From Mageeibacillus sp. UBA1046 (GTDB lineage: Bacteria; Bacillota; Clostridia; Saccharofermentanales; DTU023), in contig DCDV01000002.1 of assembly GCA_002316595.1 (NCBI GenBank), forward strand, positions 46,375 to 76,294: a stretch of DNA of 29,920 nucleotides, written 5' to 3'. Of the stretch, positions 7,943 to 16,012 are shown one piece after another (within the stretch, counting starts at the first letter, position 1; each line of letters starts with the position of its first letter). A model generated the notes under the pieces. The model saw only the letters and a list, made by a program, of their open reading frames with translations, was not told the DNA's origin and searched no databases. Position numbers and translations under genes: made by a program.

Positions 7943-8350
7943 ATGATTAAAGAGTTTAAAGAATTTATCGCTAACGGCAATGTAGTAGATATGGCAATAG
8001 GGCTGGTCATGGGTCTCGCCTTCAAGGCGATCATCGACAGTTTTGTTGCAGATATCCTTACGCCTGTAATCGGGCTTATCCTGGGAGGATTAGACCTCTC
8101 AAACATGAAAATCGTGCTTCGGGCAGCTCAAGGGGAAGCGGGCGAATTGGCGATTACTTATGGTAACTTAATTCAAGTCATCATCTCCTTCCTCCTGGTC
8201 GCCTTTTTCCTTTTCCTTTTGGTTAAGGCTGTCAATAAAATGAGAGCTGCATCTAAGAAGGAAGAGGCAGAGGAAGAAGCAGCAGAAGAACCTGACCCGG
8301 ACATTGTTTTGCTGACCGAGATTCGCGATCTTCTTAAGGACAAAGAATAG
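7943..8350 (+). CDS. mscL: Large-conductance mechanosensitive channel MscL
   Basis: A 135-residue MscL, the homopentameric channel that opens under hypo-osmotic membrane tension. The N-terminal helix and TM1 are textbook (IKEFKEFIANGNVVDMAIG, then FKAIIDSFVADILTPVIG). A periplasmic loop with NMKIVLRAAQGEAGELAITYG follows, then TM2 (NLIQVIISFLLVAFFLFLLV) and a charged cytoplasmic helix ending DIVLLTEIRDLLKDK. I chose the ATG at 7943 because it gives the normal N-terminus and has AGGAGAC upstream; in-frame codons before it are leader. An acidic insert EEAEEEAAEEPDPD precedes the C-terminal helix. Confidence 0.97.
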   Translation: MIKEFKEFIANGNVVDMAIGLVMGLAFKAIIDSFVADILTPVIGLILGGLDLSNMKIVLRAAQGEAGELAITYGNLIQVIISFLLVAFFLFLLVKAVNKMRAASKKEEAEEEAAEEPDPDIVLLTEIRDLLKDKE

Positions 8351-8357
8351 TCATACT

Positions 8358-8378
8358 TGACAAACATTTTATTTGTCA
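8358..8378. promoter_or_regulatory. Inverted repeat between mscL and the SPFH gene
   Basis: A perfect 7-bp inverted repeat TGACAAA / TTTGTCA with a 7-nt loop, starting 7 bp after the mscL stop. The left arm overlaps a TTGACA hexamer that could be a -35 box, but I see no good -10 at 17 nt. Operator or weak terminator; undecided. Confidence 0.35.
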
Positions 8379-8461
8379 GACTTGCTTCAGACAATGAGAA
8401 ATATCTGCAAGAGCACACAAGGCAATATTTACCATACGACATAATATGGAGGGTAATATCC

Positions 8462-9763
8462 ATGGGACTTATCAGAGTTTTTAAAGAAACTGCAGGAGGA
8501 GTGCTGGAAGATCAATGGCGCGACTTCTATACCAGTGATGCCTTGGGAGGAGACGTCTTGATGGCGCGCGGTGTACGCGCAGAATCTAAGCGTTCGAAAA
8601 ACAAAGGCGATGAATCAGTCGTGACTGATGGCTCTATTATTACTGTAGCTGACGGCCAATTTATGATTCTTACAGATCAGGGAAAAATTGTTGAGTTCAG
8701 CGGCGAGCCGGGAGAGTTTCTCTACGACAGCAGCACTGAAGCCTCACTTTTCTACAACGAAGAAGGTCTGGGAGAGAGTATCAAAGCTTCCTTCAAGAAC
8801 GCTATCAGACGTTTTGGCTTTGGCGGTCATCACGGCAAGGATGTACGAATCTACTATATCAACACCAAAGAAATTCCCGACAATAAATATGGCACGCCCA
8901 ATCCGGTTCCTTTTAAAATTGAGGATCCAAATATCGGCTTGTCTATGGTCATGCCAATCAGAACTCACGGTATCTTCAGCTACTATATTGCCAATCCGAT
9001 ATTGTTCTACTCCTTTGTAGCAGGCAACGTCGGAGACGCTTATACCAGAGACGAGCTGGACAATAGATTAAGGGGTGAGTTTCTAACCGCTCTGCAGCCG
9101 GCTCTGGGCAAAATCTCCGCCCAAGGTATCGGTTATGACGAGCTGCCACTCCATACAAGAGAAATAGCAGATGCAATGAATAAGGAGCTGTCAGATGAAT
9201 GGCTGGAAAAACGAGGCATTCAAATCTTCTCAGTAACTGTAGATTCTGTCTCAGCTTCTGAGGAGGATGTAGATCGTCTGCAGGACATGCAGTCACAGGC
9301 TATCTATCGTGATACCAGCATGGCGGCCGCAGGATTAACTGCAGCACAAATGGAGGCAATGAAAGAAGCCGCTAAAAACGAGGGTGGCGGCGGTGCATTT
9401 TTCGGTTTCGCAGGCATGAATATGGCGCAAATGGCCGGCGGCCAAAGCGCAGGAAATCTCCATCAGATGGCAGCGGAACAGGCACAGCAACAAGCTCAGC
9501 AGCCGCAGCAGGGTCAGCCGCCGCAACAAGGTCCCGCAGCAGGTGCTGTCGTTGGCAGCGTTCCCGCAGAAGAAACCTGGGGTTGTCCTAATTGCCAGAA
9601 CGTTAATCCGGACAGCGCCAAGTTCTGCTCTAATTGCGGCAATCCTAAGCCAAATCCCCAGCCCGCTGACCAAAGCTGGCAATGCCAAGTTTGCCAACAG
9701 CAAGGCAACACCGGCAAGTTCTGCTCAGAATGCGGCTCACCAAGACCTGAAAACGCCGAATAG
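8462..9763 (+). CDS. SPFH-domain protein with C-terminal double zinc ribbon (YdjI-like)
   Basis: A 433-residue protein of the SPFH/band-7 group related to B. subtilis YdjI, often labelled 'virion core protein'. Residues 1-300 carry the SPFH region (GSIITVADGQFMILTDQGKI, YYINTKEIPDNKYGTPNPVP, RGIQIFSVTVDSVSASEEDV). A Gln/Ala/Gly-rich linker follows (about 330-390). Two zinc ribbons close the chain: CPNCQNVNPDSAKFCSNCG and CQVCQQQGNTGKFCSECG, each with CxxC...CxxC. There is no membrane segment, so membrane association would be peripheral. The relatives are linked to membrane-stress responses. The start has GGAGG nine bases upstream of ATG. It follows mscL, another membrane-stress gene, by 111 bp. 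Confidence 0.85.
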   Translation: MGLIRVFKETAGGVLEDQWRDFYTSDALGGDVLMARGVRAESKRSKNKGDESVVTDGSIITVADGQFMILTDQGKIVEFSGEPGEFLYDSSTEASLFYNEEGLGESIKASFKNAIRRFGFGGHHGKDVRIYYINTKEIPDNKYGTPNPVPFKIEDPNIGLSMVMPIRTHGIFSYYIANPILFYSFVAGNVGDAYTRDELDNRLRGEFLTALQPALGKISAQGIGYDELPLHTREIADAMNKELSDEWLEKRGIQIFSVTVDSVSASEEDVDRLQDMQSQAIYRDTSMAAAGLTAAQMEAMKEAAKNEGGGGAFFGFAGMNMAQMAGGQSAGNLHQMAAEQAQQQAQQPQQGQPPQQGPAAGAVVGSVPAEETWGCPNCQNVNPDSAKFCSNCGNPKPNPQPADQSWQCQVCQQQGNTGKFCSECGSPRPENAE

Positions 9764-9772
9764 CTAATTAAC

Positions 9773-9880
9773 GAAATACCCGGTTAACAGAATCCGGGCA
9801 TCGAAATATCTAGTTATCAGAATAACCTGGCATCAGAACAGCAGATTAAAGAAATGCCCGGTTCGCAGAATCCGGGCAGC
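9773..9880 (+). repeat. Degenerate repeats with small hairpins after the SPFH gene
   Basis: Three related segments begin GAAAT: 9773-9802, 9803-9834 and 9851-9880. The first and last form hairpins, CCCGG/CCGGG (9779-9783/9794-9798) and GCCCGG/CCGGGC (9856-9861/9872-9877), each with a 10-nt loop containing CAGAAT. The middle copy is degraded. The 359-bp gap 9764-10122 holds these repeats and the terminator at 9959-9995, and no gene that I can see. Confidence 0.55.
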
Positions 9881-9958
9881 AAATATCAAAATTTTAGCTT
9901 TGCTTGACAGAAGAACAGCAAGCAGAAAAGACACCTACGTAAGCATATAGCTTAATTC

Positions 9959-9995
9959 AAAGGGGATGGCGGTTATCATACCGCCATCCCCTTTT
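9959..9995. terminator. Strong intrinsic terminator between convergent genes
   Basis: A perfect 15-bp stem, AAAGGGGATGGCGGT (9959-9973) with its complement (9980-9994), a 6-nt loop and a closing T-run on the plus strand. The A-run on the left gives a partial T-run on the minus strand, so it may serve both the SPFH gene and, from the other side, the heptad-repeat gene. Confidence 0.85.
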
Positions 9996-10122
9996 CGCCG
10001 CCACTATCCTGCAAATATAATACTAATTGAATTGCCGGGAAATTGTTATCTGCCAAAGTGCCCATTTGCCAGTCTCAGAAATTTTTTCCTGCTATATGTC
10101 TATAGGCCTGCCTTAGAAATTG

Positions 10123-12357
10123 TTATCCGCCAAAAAGCTCTCTCACACGGTCCCAGAAATTTTCGTTTTCCTCCTTCGGCACCTCGATCACTTCGGTTCT
10201 TATTCTGGGGATCTCTTCAGTCATAAATACAAACTGAACAGCTGCAACATTCTTATTTCGAGCTGAAACGAATGACTGAGGAACAAAATCCTTGTTCAGG
10301 TATTCATCAATGATCCTGTTAATCTCATCTTGCATCTGCTGATCAAGGCCCCGGGTTTTTGTCTCAAACTGTTCGACCCCATCTGCCAGCCCGCTGACGC
10401 CCTCGCTGTATGCTATCAGACCTTCCTGGTATTTTCTCATGCCTGAACTCAGGCTTCTTAGCCCGCTGACATATTTCCCGGCCCCTTCTGAGAGTTCTGA
10501 CAAGCCTGAACTGACTTTGGAACCGCCATCTTTGAGTTCGGTCCCCCCGGATATAAGTCTGTCTCCTGCCTGCCGCAGCTCTCTGCCACCTGAATTTAGC
10601 TCCTTTAACCCCGCCGCGATCTGATTAAAGCCTGAGAGCAGACCGGGCTGATTCGGATCAGCGCTCGACACTGCTCCGGCCAGCTGCGACACACCTGAGG
10701 AATATTGCTCTAATCCCAACTGGAAATTATCATATTCATCTGCGAGCTGCTGCAGGCCGCTGAGCAAATCAGCTGCGTCATTGCTTCCTTCCGCTGCCTC
10801 TATCAGACCATCCATCTGGCCGTTAAGAACTGTGAGCAGGACTGCGGCTTCAGGGTTTTGCGCAGAGTCGAGATAAGATGCGAAATCCGAGACTGATATC
10901 CCCGGAGCAATACTGTTCAAATATACAGCCCAGCCCTCCGGACTGACGGGGTTAACAGGAACAGGCACTTTCTCGCCGATTTCACCGTCCAACTGTCTGA
11001 TTCCCCGCAAAGCTTCAGCAATTTGATTTGATCCTTGCAGAAGCTGTTCGTTTTCACCGGACAGCTTATTAAGTCCTGAGGACAGTTCGGCAATCCCTTG
11101 CTCCAGTTGAGATGCTCCCTCCGCCAGATCACCCGCCCCATTGGTATATGTTTTTACTCCGGCGACATAATCATTTACGCCTCCCAGATAAGATGAGACA
11201 CCTTTTGCATATTTTTCAGCACCGTCAGCAGCCTTTGCGATACCTGAGGTCAGCTTGTCCCCTTCTGTCTCCAGTGTTTCAACACCCGCAACAATATCAG
11301 CCATACCCCGGGTCAGATCTGCAGCACCTTCCTTTAACTTATCCGTGCCTTCTTTTAGCTCTGAAATCGCATCAGTCAGATCAGACATATCACCGTCAAG
11401 AGCAAAATAATCCGGCATGGCAAAGCCGATATCCAGTTTTACGGCTGAGATGCTGATCGCCGGCATATAAAAGTCTTCGATCTGCGCACTTAACTCACAG
11501 CTGCCATTGCCGCCGTCTAAAAACACGAAGGTCACCAGCGTATTGTTGCCGGCTTCCGCGATTGTGGCGCCTTCGCCTGAGATCTTTGTCGCAGCATCAC
11601 GCGGCAAAGAAAAGCCAATCTGCAGCGTGTAATTATCAATAATGTTTTTACCTGCGTTTTTGCCGGGCTCACTGGTCAACAGTATTTTTAGTTCACCGTC
11701 GGCTCCGGACAATGCCGAGGGATCAACTTGCTTGCCGTCCAAAAACCAGGAAAGACTAAAGTCCCAAGGCAGCTGTGCGTCCTTCAGTACTCCCTCGTAA
11801 TAATAATTGCCTGCATCGGCAGTAATTTTTATCACATCGCCATTTTGCACCGGCTGATTGCCTGTTAACCAGACAATCTCATCATAAGGGCCATAATCTA
11901 CAATTTCACCTCGCTCGGTCAGCTCGAAATGGTTAACTACATGTATATCTCCCGTCTGACCGTCAGCGCCCAAAACAGAGTAAACTACCTCTGTCTTGCC
12001 TGAATTTACCTCAGCCGCAGATGATTCAGAGGAGAAGGCGCTTATTTTTGCGGGCGGGATCTTATCAGATAAGGCTGCTGCCACTTCCCGGCCGGGAAGC
12101 ATGGGAGGAGCTGCTGACTGATTCACGTCCTCCGTCTTGGCGATCGCTGCCTGACCTGCGAGCAGAGCACAGATAAGAAAGAGTACCGTACCGAGAGATA
12201 ACGCCTTCGTATAAAATTTCTTGTTAAAATTCTTAAGGCTGTTATTCCGCCTGTTGGTTTTATCCTTGTTTTGGGAATTATTGATTTGTGGCCTTTCGTC
12301 TGAATGACTCCTGGCATTGTCGATTTGTCTTTTGTTGTCTGAATGGCTCTTGTACAT
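10123..12357 (-). CDS. Exported XXXLXXG-heptad protein (YhgE/Pip-like), partner of the MMPL transporter
   Basis: A 744-residue membrane-anchored or secreted protein. A hydrophilic Asn/Ser/Lys-rich head of about 50 residues precedes one hydrophobic segment (about 52-73, ending LLAGQAAIA), which is a signal peptide or anchor. A beta-rich region follows to about 320. Two long arrays of heptads of type L/x-x-x-G (DKLKEGAADLTRG, then SGLSELSEGAGKYVSG) cover about 328-448 and 525-665, matching the family called 'X-X-X-Leu-X-X-Gly heptad repeats', found in YhgE/Pip-type proteins. No C-terminal TM is visible. The ATG at 12357 has AAAGG eight bases upstream; a GTG three codons earlier overlaps that site. 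It lies directly downstream of an MMPL gene, so a role as its extracytoplasmic partner is likely but inferred. Confidence 0.8.
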   Translation of the reverse strand: MYKSHSDNKRQIDNARSHSDERPQINNSQNKDKTNRRNNSLKNFNKKFYTKALSLGTVLFLICALLAGQAAIAKTEDVNQSAAPPMLPGREVAAALSDKIPPAKISAFSSESSAAEVNSGKTEVVYSVLGADGQTGDIHVVNHFELTERGEIVDYGPYDEIVWLTGNQPVQNGDVIKITADAGNYYYEGVLKDAQLPWDFSLSWFLDGKQVDPSALSGADGELKILLTSEPGKNAGKNIIDNYTLQIGFSLPRDAATKISGEGATIAEAGNNTLVTFVFLDGGNGSCELSAQIEDFYMPAISISAVKLDIGFAMPDYFALDGDMSDLTDAISELKEGTDKLKEGAADLTRGMADIVAGVETLETEGDKLTSGIAKAADGAEKYAKGVSSYLGGVNDYVAGVKTYTNGAGDLAEGASQLEQGIAELSSGLNKLSGENEQLLQGSNQIAEALRGIRQLDGEIGEKVPVPVNPVSPEGWAVYLNSIAPGISVSDFASYLDSAQNPEAAVLLTVLNGQMDGLIEAAEGSNDAADLLSGLQQLADEYDNFQLGLEQYSSGVSQLAGAVSSADPNQPGLLSGFNQIAAGLKELNSGGRELRQAGDRLISGGTELKDGGSKVSSGLSELSEGAGKYVSGLRSLSSGMRKYQEGLIAYSEGVSGLADGVEQFETKTRGLDQQMQDEINRIIDEYLNKDFVPQSFVSARNKNVAAVQFVFMTEEIPRIRTEVIEVPKEENENFWDRVRELFGG

Positions 12358-12381
12358 GTCATTCACCTTTCTTTATTGTAT

Positions 12382-12491
12382 CTGCCGCGGATCGGACAGG
12401 ACTGCCGCGCAATTTTCTTCAGCTGTCTTTGCCCTGCTGCCGCGGATCGGACAGGACTGCCGCGCTATTTTCTTCAGCTGTCTTTGCCCTC
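12382..12491. repeat. Perfectly adjacent 55-bp tandem duplication at the MMPL 3' end
   Basis: Copies at 12382-12436 and 12437-12491 differ at one internal base (12411 versus 12466) and at the last base. Because 55 is not a multiple of three, the second copy in reading direction is read in another frame and ends at a TGA (12419-12421). Without the duplication the frame would end at the TAA at 12373-12375, 15 nt before the next gene's ATG. Confidence 0.95.
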
Positions 12492-14551
12492 TTGTCAGGC
12501 TTTGGCAGGAAATTTGTATTCATAGTGGTTTTCTCGATGATGCGATCCGCCAGAATCAATACGCCCGGCAAGAAGAAGAGCACCAACGCGAGCGAGATTA
12601 AAGCTCCTCGTCCCAATACCAGGCCAATCTCCTTCACTACGGAGATAGTTGATACTGCAGTCAGGGTGAAGCTTATCGACGCCAAAATCATGGCCGGCGA
12701 GACCAGGGAGCCGGCGGTATCTGTGATTGCTTGCCTGGCTGCGTCTTTAGGCAAGAGCTGCTGTCGGTGGTCAAGGTAATACTGCGTTAGTAGAATTCCG
12801 TAGTCGACAGTCGCTCCCAGCTGTACTGCACTGATCACCAGATAACCGATAAAATGGATATTGCCTCCCGTAAAGTAGGGAATCGATAAGTTGATCCAAA
12901 TCGCTATTTCGATCGTGAGCAGCAGCAATAAGGGAATGCTGAGTGAACGGAAGACCAGTGCTATGACCAGCCCTACAGCTAAGATTGCCAGCCCATTGAC
13001 GACAAGATTGTCTCTGCTCACCATATCATGCATGTCCACCAAAGTGACATTTTCCCCTGCCAAATGGTATTCATCATAATATTTCCCGGTCTTCTCACGG
13101 ATAGTTTCAACTAGAGCGAAGGAAGTATCATTCTCTGCCGCAAGGTCAGATACAAGAATCAGACGGCTATAGTTCTCTGATAGCAGCTGTTCTCTGTGAA
13201 GGCTGGGAACCATGTCCGGCGGGACTGTAACTCCTGCTGTTGAAGAATATCCGATAACAGAGCGGATATGGTCAATCGATTCCAGCTCTTCCATCAGTCC
13301 TCTCTCATTGTCCCATTGTCCTCTTGGCACCATCAGAGCCATCTGAGTCGAATAGCCGTAGGTGTCTTCTATCCTTCTTGCATCAGTATGTTCACGTGAA
13401 TCTGCAGGATAGCTGCCCATGCCATATATGAAATCCGTTTTACCCTGAGCGAGAAAAAGCGGTATCGCAGCCAGGATCACAGCGATCATAACAGGTACCC
13501 GTATCTTCACGACAAATTTACCTAAGCCTTTGAAGGACGGCAGGAAACTTCGGTGTCTGGTCTTGTCTATTGCCTTCCGGGTCAAAAGAATCAGTACCGG
13601 CAAGAGTACCATTACGCTGATCAGACTGAAAATTATGCCTTTAGCCAGAACAAGCCCAAGATCAAGGCCTATCTTGAAGCGCATAAAGACCAGAGCCAGG
13701 AAGCCAAAAAAAGTAGTCATGGCGGAGGCGACGATAGACTTCGCTAATTTAACCATCGCCTTAATCATTGCTTCTTTAGGATCAAGCCCCATCTCACGGT
13801 ATTCATTAAATCGATGCAGCATAAATATGGCGTAGTCAATCGATACTGCCAGCTGCAAGATGGCTCCCACCGATTGCGTTATAAAGGAAATCCTGCCGAA
13901 GATCACATTGCTGCCCATATTCAGAAGTACACCCACACCCAGAACAACCAGAAACAATAGAGGTTCCAGCCAGGAATAGGTGGCGATGACTAAAATCAGG
14001 AGGGCGATCGGGACAGCGATAAGCGTAATTCTCACTACTTCTTCCTGAGTAGACCGCTGAGCGAGAGCCAGTGAGACAATCTGCCCCCTGACTGCACCAT
14101 CTTCCCCGGCAAATTCCTGCAGATACTCAAGCATAGTAATATTGTTATAACCGTCAGCTGCAGTTACCGTGAACAGCGGCTGATTATCTTTATAGTAAGT
14201 ATCAATCAAATCTTGATCTGCAATGGCCAGAGGTGCTGCAAGATCAGCCATATCATCCAGCCAGCTGACCTCGCTGACAAAGGACAACTGCTCCAGCTCC
14301 GCCTTCTTCGCTTTGGCCTCAGCCAGGGACATGGGGCGCAGCATTATTTCCGCACTGGGAATAGCGCTGCCAAACTCATCCTTCATTACTTTTACGGCTG
14401 CGGTGGAGTCTGCCGAATCAGGAAGATAGGAACTCAGATCGAAGTTTATCCCGACCATGGGGAGCAAGAGCGCGCTGATGGCCATAAGAACCAAAAATAT
14501 GACTATCACAACTTTGCGGTGATCAAGAATATGTCGGGAAATTTTTTCCAT
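12419..14551 (-). CDS. MMPL/RND-superfamily transporter
   Basis: A 710-residue MMPL-family transporter with two similar halves, each a TM helix, an extracytoplasmic loop of about 140 residues and five TM helices. The first half starts KISRHILDHRKVVIVIFLVL. The Asp-Tyr pair required for proton coupling in MmpL3-type proteins is present in both halves: SIDYAIFMLHRF (D239-Y240) and TVDYGILLTQYY (D583-Y584). Such proteins move lipids or hydrophobic molecules across or within the cytoplasmic membrane. The ATG at 14551 gives a normal family start but has no Shine-Dalgarno. The last 20 or so codons lie in a 55-bp duplication that has altered the C-terminus. It is divergent from a TetR gene and followed by the heptad protein. 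Confidence 0.93.
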   Translation of the reverse strand: MEKISRHILDHRKVVIVIFLVLMAISALLLPMVGINFDLSSYLPDSADSTAAVKVMKDEFGSAIPSAEIMLRPMSLAEAKAKKAELEQLSFVSEVSWLDDMADLAAPLAIADQDLIDTYYKDNQPLFTVTAADGYNNITMLEYLQEFAGEDGAVRGQIVSLALAQRSTQEEVVRITLIAVPIALLILVIATYSWLEPLLFLVVLGVGVLLNMGSNVIFGRISFITQSVGAILQLAVSIDYAIFMLHRFNEYREMGLDPKEAMIKAMVKLAKSIVASAMTTFFGFLALVFMRFKIGLDLGLVLAKGIIFSLISVMVLLPVLILLTRKAIDKTRHRSFLPSFKGLGKFVVKIRVPVMIAVILAAIPLFLAQGKTDFIYGMGSYPADSREHTDARRIEDTYGYSTQMALMVPRGQWDNERGLMEELESIDHIRSVIGYSSTAGVTVPPDMVPSLHREQLLSENYSRLILVSDLAAENDTSFALVETIREKTGKYYDEYHLAGENVTLVDMHDMVSRDNLVVNGLAILAVGLVIALVFRSLSIPLLLLLTIEIAIWINLSIPYFTGGNIHFIGYLVISAVQLGATVDYGILLTQYYLDHRQQLLPKDAARQAITDTAGSLVSPAMILASISFTLTAVSTISVVKEIGLVLGRGALISLALVLFFLPGVLILADRIIEKTTMNTNFLPKPDKRAKTAEENSAAVLSDPRQQGKDS

Positions 14552-14600
14552 AAAATAATTATAAATAACTAAAAAAACTTATGGAATAAGCAGCTCCTTA

Positions 14601-14632
14601 ACGATTGTCTATTAAGCGACGATTATCTATAA
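14601..14632 (+). promoter_or_regulatory. Direct repeat in the tetR/MMPL promoter region
   Basis: ACGATTGTCTATTA (14601-14614) and ACGATTATCTATAA (14619-14632) form a direct repeat with an 18-bp period, covering the -35 and -10 boxes of the tetR promoter. This position fits an autoregulatory operator, but TetR sites are usually palindromic and I see no clear palindrome here. Confidence 0.4.
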
Positions 14633-14633
14633 T
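14605..14633 (+). promoter_or_regulatory. Sigma-A-type promoter of the tetR gene
   Basis: TTGTCT at 14605-14610, a 17-nt spacer, and a perfect TATAAT at 14628-14633. The start site near 14640 leaves a 30-nt leader before the ATG at 14671. Confidence 0.8.
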
Positions 14634-14670
14634 GTGTATAGCAACAAATTTGAACGGAGAGTGAAACATT

Positions 14671-15264
14671 ATGATAGACAGGCGTTCTCGCCGGACCAGA
14701 GAGCTGCTTACACGGTCACTGGTCAAGCTCTTACTGGTAAAGCCCTTAAGCAAAATTACCGTGACCGAACTGGTGAAAGAGGCCGATCTGAACCGCGCAA
14801 CTTTCTATCTGCACTATGGGAATATTTATGATCTTTTTCAGTCAATTGAGGATGATTTATTTTTGCAGGTAAAGAGCTGGATCAGAAGTGCCTCTCCGGA
14901 CGATGCCACAATTTTCCATGTCGAGATAGATCGTGATGATAAGCCATACTTGCCTGTATTGGAAGAAGTATTCAATTTTATCGCTTCCAATCGCAATACA
15001 GCGTCAGTCCTGCTGCGCAATCCGGAGAGCAAATTGCTCAATCGCGTATACGATGAAGGACGGGAAATGATTATTCGCCAGGTGAAATCTGAGCAAGATG
15101 TCTCAGATCCCGTTCGCCTGATATATTCGATTGACTATATAGTGAATGGCTGTATCGGTATCATCCAGTCCTGGATCAATAACGGCCTGGATGCTGACAC
15201 CAAAACAATGTGCAAGATTACCTGCGATTTGGTAATGCAAAACAGAGCAGATCTGATTTTCTAG
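14671..15264 (+). CDS. TetR/AcrR-family transcriptional regulator
   Basis: A 197-residue TetR-family protein. Residues 1-60 contain the HTH: RRTRELLTRSLVKLLLVKPL, KITVTELVKEADLNRATFYL and HYGNIYDLFQSIEDDL. The C-terminal half (YIVNGCIGIIQSWINNG) resembles the ligand-binding domain common in low-GC Firmicutes TetR regulators. The start has GGAGAG nine bases upstream. It is divergently transcribed from the MMPL gene with 119 bp between them, so the probable target is this export module and its own promoter; the ligand is unknown. Confidence 0.92.
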   Translation: MIDRRSRRTRELLTRSLVKLLLVKPLSKITVTELVKEADLNRATFYLHYGNIYDLFQSIEDDLFLQVKSWIRSASPDDATIFHVEIDRDDKPYLPVLEEVFNFIASNRNTASVLLRNPESKLLNRVYDEGREMIIRQVKSEQDVSDPVRLIYSIDYIVNGCIGIIQSWINNGLDADTKTMCKITCDLVMQNRADLIF

Positions 15265-15275
15265 ATAAACCAATT

Positions 15276-15755
15276 TCAGCTTTTCTTCTTTTCTTTCAGG
15301 CTGCTGCCTGTTAAAGCAATAACGATTACCAGTCCGCCTACAATAAGGAGTACGGCATTGGCTATCATCTTATTCCTGGCATCCCCTGATTCCGACATTT
15401 CAAGATAAGCCAGATGAACATCGTAGACAATATCCAGATTTTCCTGCAATTTATCCTTATCTCTGCCTTCAGGAAGTTCGTCAATCAGAGTCTGGGCGTG
15501 CGCAATACTCTCTTCGCTGAGGTCTTCTTCTGCCTTTTTTACGGCTGCTGCAGCAGCATCAACAAGTTGTGCCATACTTACAGTTGCTGCGTCCTCATCT
15601 CCTTTTGTGTCTGCAGATAAATTATTAAGGAGCATGATGGATGGTTTTTCCCTTTCAGATGCAAACAATCGGGCATCTGTAGATGCAGTCACTGCAAACG
15701 AGAAGAGCATAATAACCAAGAGGACCTTTACTGATAATTTTCTGCCGTGTTTCAC
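15276..15755 (-). CDS. Small exported, C-terminally anchored helical protein
   Basis: A 159-residue protein starting at the GTG at 15753-15755, chosen because GGAGAC lies just upstream and the resulting N-terminus is a clean signal peptide (KHGRKLSVKVLLVIMLFSF, with a cleavage-like AVTAST). The mature part is helical, with a segment AEEDLSEESIAHAQTLIDEL followed by PEGRDKDKLQENLD. This resembles the small helical modules (A...I-x-x-L-P-x-G-x-x-K-x-x-L) found in Gram-positive surface proteins. A TM helix (about 132-150) and a KEKKKS tail end the chain; there is no LPXTG. Probable topology: outside the cell with a C-terminal anchor. It converges on tetR with an 11-bp gap. Function unknown. Confidence 0.7.
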   Translation of the reverse strand: MKHGRKLSVKVLLVIMLFSFAVTASTDARLFASEREKPSIMLLNNLSADTKGDEDAATVSMAQLVDAAAAAVKKAEEDLSEESIAHAQTLIDELPEGRDKDKLQENLDIVYDVHLAYLEMSESGDARNKMIANAVLLIVGGLVIVIALTGSSLKEKKKS

Positions 15756-15779
15756 GATGTCTCCAATAAACTTAACAAT

Positions 15780-15809
15780 AATAAAGAACAGTACCAGACA
15801 ATTTGTCAA
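15780..15809 (-). promoter_or_regulatory. Candidate promoter for the small exported protein
   Basis: A perfect minus-strand TTGACA (15804-15809), an 18-nt spacer and TTTATT (15780-15785), about 25 nt before the GTG start. The -35 overlaps the 11-bp near-palindrome GACAATTTGTC. Confidence 0.4.
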
Positions 15810-15846
15810 AATAACGCCTGGCAGATCACTTCCCGGAATAACTCCC

Positions 15847-15864
15847 AAAAAAAGAGGTGCCTCT
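15847..15864 (-). terminator. Short intrinsic terminator after acr3
   Basis: On the minus strand a small AGAGG/CCTCT hairpin is followed by seven T residues (15847-15853). It lies about 150 nt after the acr3 stop and before the promoter of the next minus-strand gene. The stem is short, so efficiency is uncertain. Confidence 0.45.
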
Positions 15865-15933
15865 AAACACAAATGTTACAGGGGATAATATTTGCTCTTC
15901 TTAATTGACCCCAGGAAATAAAATGCTAATGAA

Positions 15934-15965
15934 ATGCATCACAGTCTATGAGATACATCACAGTC
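15934..15965. repeat. 13-bp direct repeat downstream of acr3
   Basis: ATGCATCACAGTC (15934-15946) and ATACATCACAGTC (15953-15965), period 19 bp, in the acr3 3' flank. No role can be assigned. Confidence 0.45.
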
Positions 15966-16012
15966 GCAGGTATCGGAAAGCAAAGTCAATTCTTCTAGTA
16001 ACCAGACACTGC

